Assembly (NCBI RefSeq): GCF_937873725.1
Contig: NZ_CALMYY010000124.1
Coordinates: forward strand, 1-57,052
DNA length: 57,052 nt
Reading direction: 5' to 3'
From: an uncultured Dietzia sp.
GTDB lineage: Bacteria; Actinomycetota; Actinomycetes; Mycobacteriales; Mycobacteriaceae
Part shown: in pieces, positions 38,260-46,814 of the stretch
Layout: every line of letters begins with the position of its first letter
Position numbering within the stretch: position 1 is the first letter of the stretch
Program-made: the position numbers and the translations under genes
Notes under the pieces: generated by a model
Told to the model about the DNA's origin: nothing
Database searches by the model: none
What the model saw: the letters and a program-made list of their open reading frames with translations, nothing else

Positions 38260-39813
38260 ATGATGACCAGCTCTGACCACCGGACGGGACCGTCCTACGA
38301 TCCCTCCAGGATCCGGCACGACCACTTCCGGAGCCTCGTCACCGATGCCGCCACGGCGGTCGCGCAGATCGGGGACGGCGACACCGTCGCGATCAGCGGC
38401 TTCGCCAGCGCCGGCACCCCCAAGGCCTTCGCCCCCGCCCTCGCGGACCGCATCCGGGCGATCCGGGCGGCGGGCGGGAGGATGAGCGTCAACCTGCTCA
38501 CCGGTGCCTCCGTGGCCAACGAGGCGGAAGCCGTCCTCGCCGAGGTCGACGGGGTGGCGTTGCGGATGCCGTACCAGAGCGAGCCCACCGCGCGGCGGAA
38601 GATCAACTCCGGTTCCGTGGACTACGTGGACATCCACCTGTCACACGTGGCCCAGCAGGTGTGGGAGGGCTACTACGGGGACGTGGACGTCGCGGTGGTC
38701 GAGGTCGCGGCCATCACCGAGGACGGCAGGCTCGTGCCGTCGATGTCGGTGGGCAACAACAAGACCTGGCTCGACGTGGCGGACAAGGTGATCCTCGAGG
38801 TCAACTCGTGGGTCCCGCTCGGGGTGGAGGGCATGCACGACGTCTACTACGGGACGGCCCTGCCGCCGGACCGCCGGCCGATCATGCTCACCCGCCCCGA
38901 CGACCGCATCGGACAGGCCCACCTCGAGGTGGACCCGGCCAAGGTCATCGCGGTGGTCCCGACCGACCAACGGGACTCCGAGAGCGCGCTGGCCGCCCCG
39001 GACGCGGTCAGCGAGGCCATCGCCGGCCACGTGGTGGACTTCTTCCGACACGAGGTCGCGCGCGGCCGCCTGCCGGAGGGGAGCCTGCTGCCCCTCCAGG
39101 CCGGAATCGGAAACGTCGCCAACGCCGTCCTCGCAGGCCTCGCGGCGGGGCCGTTCTCCGAGCTCACGTGCTACTCGGAGGTCATCCAGGACTCGATGCT
39201 CCGGCTCATCAGGGAGGGCAAGGTCGCGCACGCCTCGGCCACCTCGCTCGCCCTGTCGGGGCAGGGGCTGGTCGAGCTGGTCGGCAACATCGACCTCTAC
39301 CGCCGTCACATCACCCTGCGTCCCCAGGAGATCAGCAACCATCCCGAGATCGTCCGGCGTCTGGGCGTCATCGGCATGAACGGCATGCTCGAGGCCGACG
39401 TCTACGGCAACGTCAACTCGACCCACGTGGGCGGTACCCGGATCATGAACGGCATCGGCGGCTCGGGGGACTTCACCCGCAACGCCTACGTGTCGATGTT
39501 CCTCAGCCCGTCCACGGCCAGGAACGGCTCGATCTCGGCGATCGTGCCGATGGTCCCGCACGTCGACCACACCGAGCACGACGTGCAGGTGATCGTCACC
39601 GAACACGGGCTGGCGGACCTGCGTGGGCTGAGCCCCCGCAGGAGGTCCGGCGTGATCGTGGACCGGTGCGCGGACCCGTCCTTCCGGCCGCTCCTGCACG
39701 ACTACCTCGATCGGGCGCGGGCCCGGCCCGACGCGGGTCACACGCCGCATATCCTCGGTGAGGCGTTCTCGTTCCACACCCGGCTCGCCGAGACCGGGAG
39801 CATGCTGGGGTAG
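38260..39813 (+). CDS. Class I CoA-transferase / acetyl-CoA hydrolase family protein
   Basis: A 517-residue enzyme of the acetyl-CoA hydrolase/transferase group (Cat1/AarC-like). ISGFASAGTPKAFAPAL near residue 46, GIGNVANAVLAGL (oxyanion-glycine region), CYSEVIQDSM with the probable catalytic Glu307, GMNGMLEADVYGNVNSTHVGG and TEHGLADLRGLSP form the canonical order. Such enzymes move CoA between acetate, succinate, propionate or related acids. ATG at 38260 or 38263. It is followed after 39 bases by the short AtuA paralogue, so the two likely act on the same acid. The MarR gene is divergent. Confidence 0.9.
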   Translation: MMTSSDHRTGPSYDPSRIRHDHFRSLVTDAATAVAQIGDGDTVAISGFASAGTPKAFAPALADRIRAIRAAGGRMSVNLLTGASVANEAEAVLAEVDGVALRMPYQSEPTARRKINSGSVDYVDIHLSHVAQQVWEGYYGDVDVAVVEVAAITEDGRLVPSMSVGNNKTWLDVADKVILEVNSWVPLGVEGMHDVYYGTALPPDRRPIMLTRPDDRIGQAHLEVDPAKVIAVVPTDQRDSESALAAPDAVSEAIAGHVVDFFRHEVARGRLPEGSLLPLQAGIGNVANAVLAGLAAGPFSELTCYSEVIQDSMLRLIREGKVAHASATSLALSGQGLVELVGNIDLYRRHITLRPQEISNHPEIVRRLGVIGMNGMLEADVYGNVNSTHVGGTRIMNGIGGSGDFTRNAYVSMFLSPSTARNGSISAIVPMVPHVDHTEHDVQVIVTEHGLADLRGLSPRRRSGVIVDRCADPSFRPLLHDYLDRARARPDAGHTPHILGEAFSFHTRLAETGSMLG

Positions 39814-39852
39814 GCGTGTCCGCCCCCCCGACAGGACCCATCCGGAGGATTG

Positions 39853-41253
39853 ATGACGACAACCCCGAGCCCGCTGCGCATCGGCAACGTCTCCGCCTCG
39901 CGGACCGACCGGGCCACGGCGACGGCGGAGTTCCTCGGCGCCGCGTCCCTGGACGTCCTCGCGCTGGACATGCTGTCGGACGAGGCGATGCTCGCGCTGG
40001 CCGCGGCGAGGTCCGGGGGAGGGCCGGGATACGAGCCCGCCGCGCTGGTCCAGTTGGGCGAGTGCCTGGACCTCATCGGCGCCGGGGGGGTGCGGATCGT
40101 CACCAACGCCGGGGCGTTGGATCCGGAGGGGCTCGCCGTGGAGCTGAGGGCGCGGGCCTCCGACGCGGGGATCGACCTGCTGGTGGCGGCCGTCGATTCC
40201 GGCGACGTGACCGACCGCGCCGTCGAGCTGGGCCTCGGCGAGGCTGACGTCGCCACGGTCCGCCACGGGGCGTTCGGGATCTCGCGGGCCCTGGCCGCCG
40301 GGGCGAACGTGGTCGTCACGGGTCGCGTGAGCCGGGAGGCGCTGGTCACCGGCGCGGCCGCCGCTCACCACGGGTGGACGTCGTCCGCGCTCGACGCCCT
40401 CGCCGGCTCCGTCGCCGTGGGGCACGTCCTCTCCGGAGGCCCGGGCGCGACGGGGGTGGTCGACTCGTCGACCGATGTCACCCGGACCACCGATCCCGTC
40501 GCGGGCGGCTACCCGATCGCCGAGATCGCCCCGGACGGCTCGGCCGTCATCACCCGTCATCCCTCCGCGTTCGGCTCCGTGACCGTCGGTACCGTCACCG
40601 ACCAGCTCCTGGACGGGGTGGCGGGCGTCCGCTACGCCGCGCCCGACGTGGTCCTGCGGCTCGACACGGTCCGACTCGCGCAGGAGGGTACCGACCGCGT
40701 CCGCCTCAGCGGGGCCCGCGGCGAACCCGCCCCGCCCGTCGTGGCCGTGGTGGCCATGAGGAAGGGGCCCGGGCACCCGCTCCGCGTGGCGAGACCCCTC
40801 GCCCAGGAGGACTCCGGCCACTCGGTGGTGCTCCCCGGCGGGGAACGGGTCGCGGTGCCGGTCCCGCCGGAGACGGCGGACATCGGCCCGGGGGAGCTCC
40901 CCGCGGCGTGGTCCCCCGGCACCGTGCCCGGGGGGCCACCGAGGACGTCGGCGCTGGGCTCGGTCGCCGGTGTGCGCCGCGGCGTGGTCGGCCGGGGGGT
41001 CAACATCGCCGTGTGGACGTGGGACGACTCCGCCTTCGCGTGGCTGGCCGGAGAGCTCACGCAGGAGCGGTTCCGGGAGCTGCTGCCCGGCCTGGAGGGC
41101 ATGGAGACCCGCCGCTACCTGCTGCCCAACCTCCGTGCGGTGAATCTCGTGGCCCGCCCGCCGCAGGGCGGGGTGCTCGAGTCCGGGCTGGGGGCCGACC
41201 TCGCCGCCGCGCGCCTGGAGATCCCGGGCGAGCTCCTCGAGGTCGACCCCTGA
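39853..41253 (+). CDS. Short AtuA paralogue (DUF1446-type) with internal deletion
   Basis: A 466-residue relative of AtuA, the acyclic-terpene-utilisation protein of unknown biochemistry. Compared with the 598-residue copy at 43.8 kb it keeps LRIGNVSA, NAGALDPEGLAVEL, ANVVVTGRVSREA, GYPIAEIAPDGSAVITRH and the C-terminal domain, but about 95 residues are missing between roughly residues 292 and 324. The C-terminal GDKGG motif of the long copy is lost (GVVGRGVNIA here), as is the N-terminal GFYGDR. The frame is intact, GGAGGA precedes the ATG and codon use is normal, so it is probably a functional divergent paralogue rather than a decaying gene. It is the second gene after the CoA-transferase. 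Confidence 0.75.
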   Translation: MTTTPSPLRIGNVSASRTDRATATAEFLGAASLDVLALDMLSDEAMLALAAARSGGGPGYEPAALVQLGECLDLIGAGGVRIVTNAGALDPEGLAVELRARASDAGIDLLVAAVDSGDVTDRAVELGLGEADVATVRHGAFGISRALAAGANVVVTGRVSREALVTGAAAAHHGWTSSALDALAGSVAVGHVLSGGPGATGVVDSSTDVTRTTDPVAGGYPIAEIAPDGSAVITRHPSAFGSVTVGTVTDQLLDGVAGVRYAAPDVVLRLDTVRLAQEGTDRVRLSGARGEPAPPVVAVVAMRKGPGHPLRVARPLAQEDSGHSVVLPGGERVAVPVPPETADIGPGELPAAWSPGTVPGGPPRTSALGSVAGVRRGVVGRGVNIAVWTWDDSAFAWLAGELTQERFRELLPGLEGMETRRYLLPNLRAVNLVARPPQGGVLESGLGADLAAARLEIPGELLEVDP

Positions 41254-41280
41254 CTCAGGTCGTGCGGGGGGCGCGTCGAC

Positions 41281-42888
41281 CTACCTGACGCCGCGCAGCT
41301 CCACCTTGCGGATCTTGCCCGTCGCGGTGCGGGGGATCGCGTCGGTCACCACGACGTCGCGCGGCCGGTGTGACGAGGTGAGCCGCTCGGCCCCGAACTC
41401 CATCACGGAGGCCACCAACTCGTCGTCGTCGGACGCGCCCTCGGCCGGGACCACCACCACCGTCACGAGCTCGCCCCACGTCGGGTCGGGCCGGCCCACA
41501 CACGCGACCTCGGCGACGTGCGGGTGGTCCAGGAGGACCCGCTCGACGTGGAGCGAGGACACGTTCTCGCCGCCGGACTTGACGATGTCCTTGACGCGGT
41601 CGGCGAACCACACCACGCCGTCGGCGTCGATCCGCCCGAGGTCGCCCGAGTGCAGGTGCCCGCCCACGAACACCTCGGCGTTGGCCTGCGGGTTGTTCCA
41701 GTAGCCCTCCATGACGGTGGGGCCGCGGTAGGCGATCTCGCCCTCCTCGTCGGTGGCCAGGAGCGCCTCGCCGCCCGGCTCGCAGATGCGGTTCTGGGCG
41801 ATCGGGGTGGGGTAGCCCCAGGAGTCGGACTTGTCGGGGTTGAGCTCGGGCCACTGCATCACCGTGGCGGGCGTGCACTCGCTCATCCCGGACCCCAGGA
41901 CGATCTTCGCGTCGGGGAGCGCCGCCTCGAGCCGCCTGCGCATCTCCTCGGACATCGGGGCCATGGCGTACAGGAGGACCTCGATGGAGGAGAGGTCCAG
42001 ACCGCGGTCGGCGCCCCCCGCGAGCGACTCGAGCATGAGGGGAAGGCCCACGAGGTGGGTGGCCCGGACCCTCGCGACGGTGTCGGCGTACTGCGTGGGG
42101 TCGAAGCCGGCCAGGAGGTGGACCGTCGCGCCCATGGTGATCGCGGGGACCAGGACGCCGTTGAGCCCGGCCGTGTGGAAGAGGGGGAGCGGGCACACCG
42201 TCACCGACCCCTGCGCACCCCACTTCAGTCCGAAGACCGCGCCGTTGCCCAGCCCGGCCATGGTCACCGCGAGGTGGGAGGTGAGGACGCCCTTGGGGCG
42301 CGAGGTGGTGCCGGAGGAGTAGAGGCACTGGACCACCTGGCGGTCGGCGATCACGGTGTCGGGGTTCGAGTCGTCGTCCGAGAGCAGGTCGTCCCAGCCG
42401 ATCAGTGCGGGACCGTCGGCGGGTGCCTCCAGCCCCTCCGGGACACCCCCGACGACGACGACGGTGCGGATCGACGGGATACCCGCGACCGCTCCCATGA
42501 CCAACTCCGCGAGTGAGCCGTGGACCAGCAGGATGCGCGTGCCGGAGTCGGTCAGGGCGTGCGCGATGTTGTCCAGTCCGGAGAGCAGGTTGATAGGCAG
42601 GGCCACCATCCCGGCCTTGGCCGCACCGAAGTAGGTCGCCACGAACTCGCGGCAGTTGGTGGACAGGATCGACACCGGATCCTCGGCCTCGATGCCGAGT
42701 TCGACCAGGCCGTGCGCCACGCGGTTGGCCACGGATTCGAGCTCGGCGAAGGTCCAGGAGCCCGCGTCGTCGGTGACAGCGGTCCGGCCGGCGAACGTGG
42801 CCGCCGCCCGGGTCGGTATGTCGCCCACCGAACAGCGTCGGGCGAGGGCGTGGTCCGTGGGGTCCATCCCGGTGAGGTCTAGGCGCAC
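41281..42888 (-). CDS. AMP-dependent acyl-CoA synthetase/ligase
   Basis: A 535-residue adenylate-forming ligase. The P-loop is CLYSSGTTSRPKGVLTS near residue 183; CPLPLFHTAG, GSGMSECTP, GDLGRIDADGVVWFADRVKD and the C-terminal TATGKIRK complete the family motifs. The GTG at 42888 is preferred over ATG 42939 because GGAGA lies 7 bases before it and family similarity starts near there. It is divergent from the Atu-type operon and shares with it a region holding a perfect 18-bp palindrome, so it is the likely acid-activating enzyme of that pathway, comparable in role to AtuH of Pseudomonas. Its substrate is not known. Confidence 0.88.
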   Translation of the reverse strand: MRLDLTGMDPTDHALARRCSVGDIPTRAAATFAGRTAVTDDAGSWTFAELESVANRVAHGLVELGIEAEDPVSILSTNCREFVATYFGAAKAGMVALPINLLSGLDNIAHALTDSGTRILLVHGSLAELVMGAVAGIPSIRTVVVVGGVPEGLEAPADGPALIGWDDLLSDDDSNPDTVIADRQVVQCLYSSGTTSRPKGVLTSHLAVTMAGLGNGAVFGLKWGAQGSVTVCPLPLFHTAGLNGVLVPAITMGATVHLLAGFDPTQYADTVARVRATHLVGLPLMLESLAGGADRGLDLSSIEVLLYAMAPMSEEMRRRLEAALPDAKIVLGSGMSECTPATVMQWPELNPDKSDSWGYPTPIAQNRICEPGGEALLATDEEGEIAYRGPTVMEGYWNNPQANAEVFVGGHLHSGDLGRIDADGVVWFADRVKDIVKSGGENVSSLHVERVLLDHPHVAEVACVGRPDPTWGELVTVVVVPAEGASDDDELVASVMEFGAERLTSSHRPRDVVVTDAIPRTATGKIRKVELRGVR

Positions 42889-42976
42889 GATTTCTCCAGT
42901 GGGTCGGGGTGTCCCTGCTCCGGAAGTGATTGGGATCACCGCTGATCACAGGGTGGTAAAGCGGCGGCGGAAAAGC

Positions 42977-42994
42977 AAGCAAGCGCGCTTGCTT
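42977..42994. promoter_or_regulatory. Perfect 18-bp palindrome between ligase and Atu-type operon
   Basis: AAGCAAGCGCGCTTGCTT is a perfect palindrome centred between 42985 and 42986, in the 130-base divergent region, 24 bases before the ATG at 43019. Form and length resemble operators of TetR-family regulators of lipid catabolism (CAAG-n-CTTG type). It could control both directions. Confidence 0.6.
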
Positions 42995-43018
42995 TATTTC
43001 GCTCGGGATGGAAGCCTG

Positions 43019-43846
43019 ATGCGCATGCAGAAGGACACCCAGACCCCCGCCAGCGAGGACCCGCACGCCGCCCTCGCCGCGCTCAACGCCCGAGTGGACG
43101 AGCTCGTCGAGGCCGCCGGTTCCGAGCGCTGGACCACCGACACCCCGGCCGAGGGCTGGGACGTCGGAATGCAGATCGCCCACCTCGCGTGGACCGACGA
43201 GGTCTCCGTGACGGCCATCAACGACGCGGACGCGTTCCAGGCCGTGGTGGAGTCCGCCATGGCCGACCCGACCGGGTTCGTCGACGTCGGGGCCGCCGAG
43301 ATCGCCGCCACCGGGCGCGACGAGGTCCTGGCCAGGTGGCGCCTGGCCCGCGGCGAGCTCGCCGACGCGCTCAAGGCCGCCGACCCGGGGGACCAGATCC
43401 CGTGGTTCGGGCCGCCGATGCGGCCCAAGTCCATGACCACGGCCCGGATCATGGAGACCTGGGCCCACGGGGTCGACGTCGCCGACGCGCTCGGCGTCGC
43501 CGTGGACACCGACCCGGCCTTCCTCGGCGCGCTGCCCCACGTGGCCCGGTTGGGCTTCAAGACCCGCGCCTTCGCCTACATGATGAACGGGCTCGAGGCC
43601 CCGGCCTCCGAGATCCACGTGGCCCTCACCCAGGCCGACGGCAGCGTCCTCGAGTTCGGCACCGCCGGCGCCGAGCAGACGGTCACCGGACCGATCCTCG
43701 ACTTCTGCCTGCTCGTCACCCAGCGTGTCCACCTCGACGACACCGCCCTCGTGGCGGTCGGCGAGGACGCGCTGGGGTGGCTGCGTATCGCCCAGGCCTT
43801 CGCCGGACTCCCCGGTGGCGGCCGTGAGAAGGGAGCACGGGCATGA
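43019..43846 (+). CDS. TIGR03084-type metal-binding protein (mycothiol/DinB-like N-domain)
   Basis: A 275-residue actinobacterial protein of the TIGR03084 group, related to the DinB/mycothiol-dependent maleylpyruvate isomerase N-terminal domain. The helical bundle shows GWDVGMQIAHLAWTD with His55 and METWAHGVDVADALG with His near residue 150, the likely metal ligands. A C-terminal domain resembling a sterol-carrier fold follows (HVALTQADGSVLEFGTAGAE, LLVTQRVHLDDTAL). The first ATG at 43019 has GGAAG upstream; ATG 43025 is an alternative. It heads the Atu-type operon and overlaps atuA (ATGA). The function is unknown; a mycothiol- or water-dependent isomerase/transferase step is possible. Confidence 0.75.
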   Translation: MRMQKDTQTPASEDPHAALAALNARVDELVEAAGSERWTTDTPAEGWDVGMQIAHLAWTDEVSVTAINDADAFQAVVESAMADPTGFVDVGAAEIAATGRDEVLARWRLARGELADALKAADPGDQIPWFGPPMRPKSMTTARIMETWAHGVDVADALGVAVDTDPAFLGALPHVARLGFKTRAFAYMMNGLEAPASEIHVALTQADGSVLEFGTAGAEQTVTGPILDFCLLVTQRVHLDDTALVAVGEDALGWLRIAQAFAGLPGGGREKGARA

Positions 43847-45639
43847 CCGGACGGGACGTCACCGCGCCACTGCGCGTCGGAAACATGTCGGGTTTCTACG
43901 GCGACCGCATCTCCGCGATGCGCGAGATGCTCGAGGGGGGTGAACTCGACGTCCTCACCGGCGACTACCTCGCCGAGCTCACCATGCTCATCCTCGGTCG
44001 TGACCGGATGAAGAGCCCCGATCTCGGGTACGCCAAGACCTTCCTGCGTCAGCTCGAGGACTGCCTCGGGCTCGCGCTGGAGAAGAACGTCACGATCGTC
44101 GCCAACGCCGGTGGGCTCAACCCGGCCGCGCTGGCCGGCGCGGTCCGCGAGCTCGGGACCCGACTGGGCCTGGCGCCCAGGGTCGCGCACGTCGAGGGTG
44201 ACGACCTCATCGCCCGGGTCGGCGAACTCGCCATCCCGGCCGACGCCGGCTTCCCCGTCACCGCCAACGCCTACCTCGGTGGCTTCGGCATCGCCCGCTG
44301 CCTCGACGCCGGCGCCGACATCGTCGTCACCGGTCGCGTCACCGACGCCTCGGTCATCGTCGGGCCCGCCATCAGCCACTTCGGCTGGACCCGCGCCGAC
44401 CTCGACGCGATGGCCGGGGCCACCGCCGCCGGACACGTGATCGAGTGCGGCACCCAGGCCACCGGCGGCAACTACTCGTTCTTCAACCGCGGCGAGATCA
44501 GCGACCCCGTCACGCCCGGTTTCCCGATCGCCGAGATCTTCGCCGACGGCACCTCGGTCATCACCAAGCACGCCGGCACCGGCGGAGCGGTCACGGTCGG
44601 CACCGTCACCTCGCAGCTGCTCTACGAGGTCACCGGCGCCCGCTACGGCGGCCCGGACGTGGTCACCCGCCTCGACACCGCCGTCGTCGAGCAGGAGGGC
44701 CCGGACCGCGTCCGGATCTCCGGGGTGCGCGGCGAGACCGCCCCCACCACCACCAAGGTGTCGGTCACGTGCCTCGCCGGGTTCCGCAACGAGCTGACCT
44801 TCCTGCTCACCGGCCTCGACATCGAGGACAAGGCGGCCCTGGTCGAGCGCCAGTTCCTCGCCGGACTCGCCACGCGCCCCGCGGAGATCGACTTCCGGCT
44901 CCAGCGCACCGACCACCCCGACGCCGACACGCAGGCCGCCGCCACCGCGATGCTCACCATCGTGGCGTGGGACCCGGACAAGGACGTGGTGGGCCGGGCG
45001 TTCTCCGACGCCGCCGTGGCCATGACGCTGTCCAGCTACCCGGGTGCCACGCCCAGCGCGCCCCCGGGCCGCGGCGGTCCGTACGGCGTCTACATCCCCG
45101 CCTACCTGGCCCAGGGGGAGATCCCGCACGTCGCGGTGCTGCCCGACGGGACCCGGGTGGACATCGCGCCCCCGGAGACCATGGTGGAGATGGGGGACGG
45201 GCACGCCTCCGACGGCCTCGACGCCGACGGCGCACCGCTGCCCGCGTCCGCGCCGTGGAGCGGGTCCAGCACCCGGCGCCCGTTGGGTGACGTCCTCGGC
45301 GCCCGCTCGGGCGACAAGGGCGGCACCGCCAACATCGGGCTGTGGGCCGGCGACGCCGAGGCCTACCGCTGGATGCGGGACACCCTGACCGTCGACGAGC
45401 TGCGCCGTCTGCTCCCGGAGACCGCCGACCTGCCGATCGAGCGGTACGAGCTCCCGCGGCTGGGCGCCGTGAACTTCGTCATCGACGGACTCCTCGGCAA
45501 GGGCGTCGCCCACGGCTACCGCTGGGATCCGCAGGCCAAGGGCCTCGCGGAGTGGCTGCGCTCCCGCGTCGTCGACGTCCCCGACACCATCACCGCCCCC
45601 GTCCCCGCCGCACCGGCACCCGCGAAGGAGAACGCGTGA
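43843..45639 (+). CDS. atuA: AtuA-type protein, acyclic terpene utilisation family
   Basis: A 598-residue full-length AtuA homologue: DUF1446 domain at residues about 10-380 (LRVGNMSGFYGDR, VANAGGLNPAALAGAV, VVTGRVTDASVIVGPA, TQATGGNYSFF, GFPIAEIFADGTSVITKH) and a C-terminal AtuA-like domain with LGDVLGARSGDKGGTANIGLWAG near residue 484. In Pseudomonas, atuA lies in the citronellol/geraniol cluster with geranyl-CoA carboxylase genes and is needed for growth on these terpenes, but its reaction is not established. Here it is followed by acyl-CoA dehydrogenase and carboxylase genes in overlapping frames, the same association. A propionyl-CoA-assimilation variant of the family also exists, so the exact substrate is open. 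Confidence 0.85.
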   Translation: MTGRDVTAPLRVGNMSGFYGDRISAMREMLEGGELDVLTGDYLAELTMLILGRDRMKSPDLGYAKTFLRQLEDCLGLALEKNVTIVANAGGLNPAALAGAVRELGTRLGLAPRVAHVEGDDLIARVGELAIPADAGFPVTANAYLGGFGIARCLDAGADIVVTGRVTDASVIVGPAISHFGWTRADLDAMAGATAAGHVIECGTQATGGNYSFFNRGEISDPVTPGFPIAEIFADGTSVITKHAGTGGAVTVGTVTSQLLYEVTGARYGGPDVVTRLDTAVVEQEGPDRVRISGVRGETAPTTTKVSVTCLAGFRNELTFLLTGLDIEDKAALVERQFLAGLATRPAEIDFRLQRTDHPDADTQAAATAMLTIVAWDPDKDVVGRAFSDAAVAMTLSSYPGATPSAPPGRGGPYGVYIPAYLAQGEIPHVAVLPDGTRVDIAPPETMVEMGDGHASDGLDADGAPLPASAPWSGSSTRRPLGDVLGARSGDKGGTANIGLWAGDAEAYRWMRDTLTVDELRRLLPETADLPIERYELPRLGAVNFVIDGLLGKGVAHGYRWDPQAKGLAEWLRSRVVDVPDTITAPVPAAPAPAKENA

Positions 45640-46814
45640 CCATCCCCCCCCACGTACCAGGTGATCCCTGGTACTCCGAAGAGCGTCTCGCCCTGCGCGA
45701 GACCACGACCCGCTTCGCCGAGCGGGAGATCCTGCCCCACCTGGCCGAGTGGGAGGCCGCGGGGGCGATCCCCCGCGAGCTGCACCGCAAGGCGGGCGAG
45801 CTGGGCCTGCTCGGGGTCTCGTTCCCCGAGGAGGTCGGCGGCGGCGGCGGAGACGCCATCGACTCGCTGGTCGTGTGCGAGGCGCTGCACGAGGCCGGCG
45901 TGTCCGGCGGCGTGTTCGCCTCGCTGTTCACGTGCGGCATCGCCACCCCCCACCTGGCCCAGTCCGGTCGCCCCGACCAGATCGACCGCTGGGTCAAGCC
46001 GACCCTCGCCGGCGAGATGATCGGCTCCCTGGCCATCACCGAGCCCGGCGGCGGCTCGGACGTCGGGCACCTCACCACCACCGCCCGCCGGGACGGCGAC
46101 CACTACGTGGTCAACGGCGCCAAGACCTACATCACCTCCGCCACCCGCGCCGACTTCGTGGTCACCGCGGTCCGCACCGGCGGCGAGGAGCTGAGGGGCG
46201 CGGCGGGCGTGAGCCTGCTGGTGATCCCCACCGACACCCCCGGCTTCCACGTCTCGGCGCCGCTCGACAAGCTGGGCTGGCGCGCCTCCGACACCGCCGA
46301 GCTGACCTTCACCGACTGCCGCGTGCCGGTGGAGAACCTCGTCGGCGCGGAGAACGACGGGTTCGCCCAGATCGCGATCGGCTTCGTCGGCGAGCGCGCC
46401 GCGCTGGCCGCCCAGGGCTACTCCCACGCCCAGCGCTGCCTGGACATCACCCTGGACTGGGTGCGCGAGCGCGAGACCTTCGGCCGCCCGCTGCTGTCCC
46501 GTCAGGCCGTGCAGAACACGGTCACCGAGATGGCCCGCCGCATCGACCTCGCCCGCACCTACACGCACCACTGCGTGAACCTGGCGGTGTCGGGGCACGA
46601 CGCGATCGCCGAGGTCTGCTTTGCCAAGAACACCGCCGTGGAGTGCGCTGAATGGGTCGCCAACCAGGCGGTCCAGCTCTTCGGCGGGCTCGGCTTCATG
46701 GCCGAGTCCGAGGTGAGCCGCCAGTACCGCGATGTCCGACTCCTGGGCATCGGCGGAGGCACCACCGAAATCCTGACCACCCTCGCCGGACGACGTTTGG
46801 GGTACACCGCATGA
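45636..46814 (+). CDS. Acyl-CoA dehydrogenase (AtuD-like by position)
   Basis: A 392-residue FAD-dependent acyl-CoA dehydrogenase. Motifs: GVSFPEEVGGGGGDAIDS near residue 60, LAITEPGGGSDVGHLTT (FAD loop), GAKTYITSATRADFVV, FGRPLLSRQAVQNT and the C-terminal QLFGGLGFMAESEVSRQYRDVR with GGGTTEILTTLAGRR. The usual Glu of the EGTNEI motif is here in GGTTEI, as in some isovaleryl/citronellyl-type enzymes. The GTG at 45636 overlaps the atuA stop and has GAAGGAG upstream; the carboxyltransferase gene overlaps its stop (ATGA). Oxidation of citronellyl-CoA or isovaleryl-CoA to its cis-enoyl form before carboxylation is the inferred role. Confidence 0.87.
   Translation: MTIPPHVPGDPWYSEERLALRETTTRFAEREILPHLAEWEAAGAIPRELHRKAGELGLLGVSFPEEVGGGGGDAIDSLVVCEALHEAGVSGGVFASLFTCGIATPHLAQSGRPDQIDRWVKPTLAGEMIGSLAITEPGGGSDVGHLTTTARRDGDHYVVNGAKTYITSATRADFVVTAVRTGGEELRGAAGVSLLVIPTDTPGFHVSAPLDKLGWRASDTAELTFTDCRVPVENLVGAENDGFAQIAIGFVGERAALAAQGYSHAQRCLDITLDWVRERETFGRPLLSRQAVQNTVTEMARRIDLARTYTHHCVNLAVSGHDAIAEVCFAKNTAVECAEWVANQAVQLFGGLGFMAESEVSRQYRDVRLLGIGGGTTEILTTLAGRRLGYTA

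Noticed and set aside
39853..41253. Short AtuA as a pseudogene
   Set aside because: The frame is intact with a ribosome site and normal codon use, and the deletion is clean between conserved blocks.
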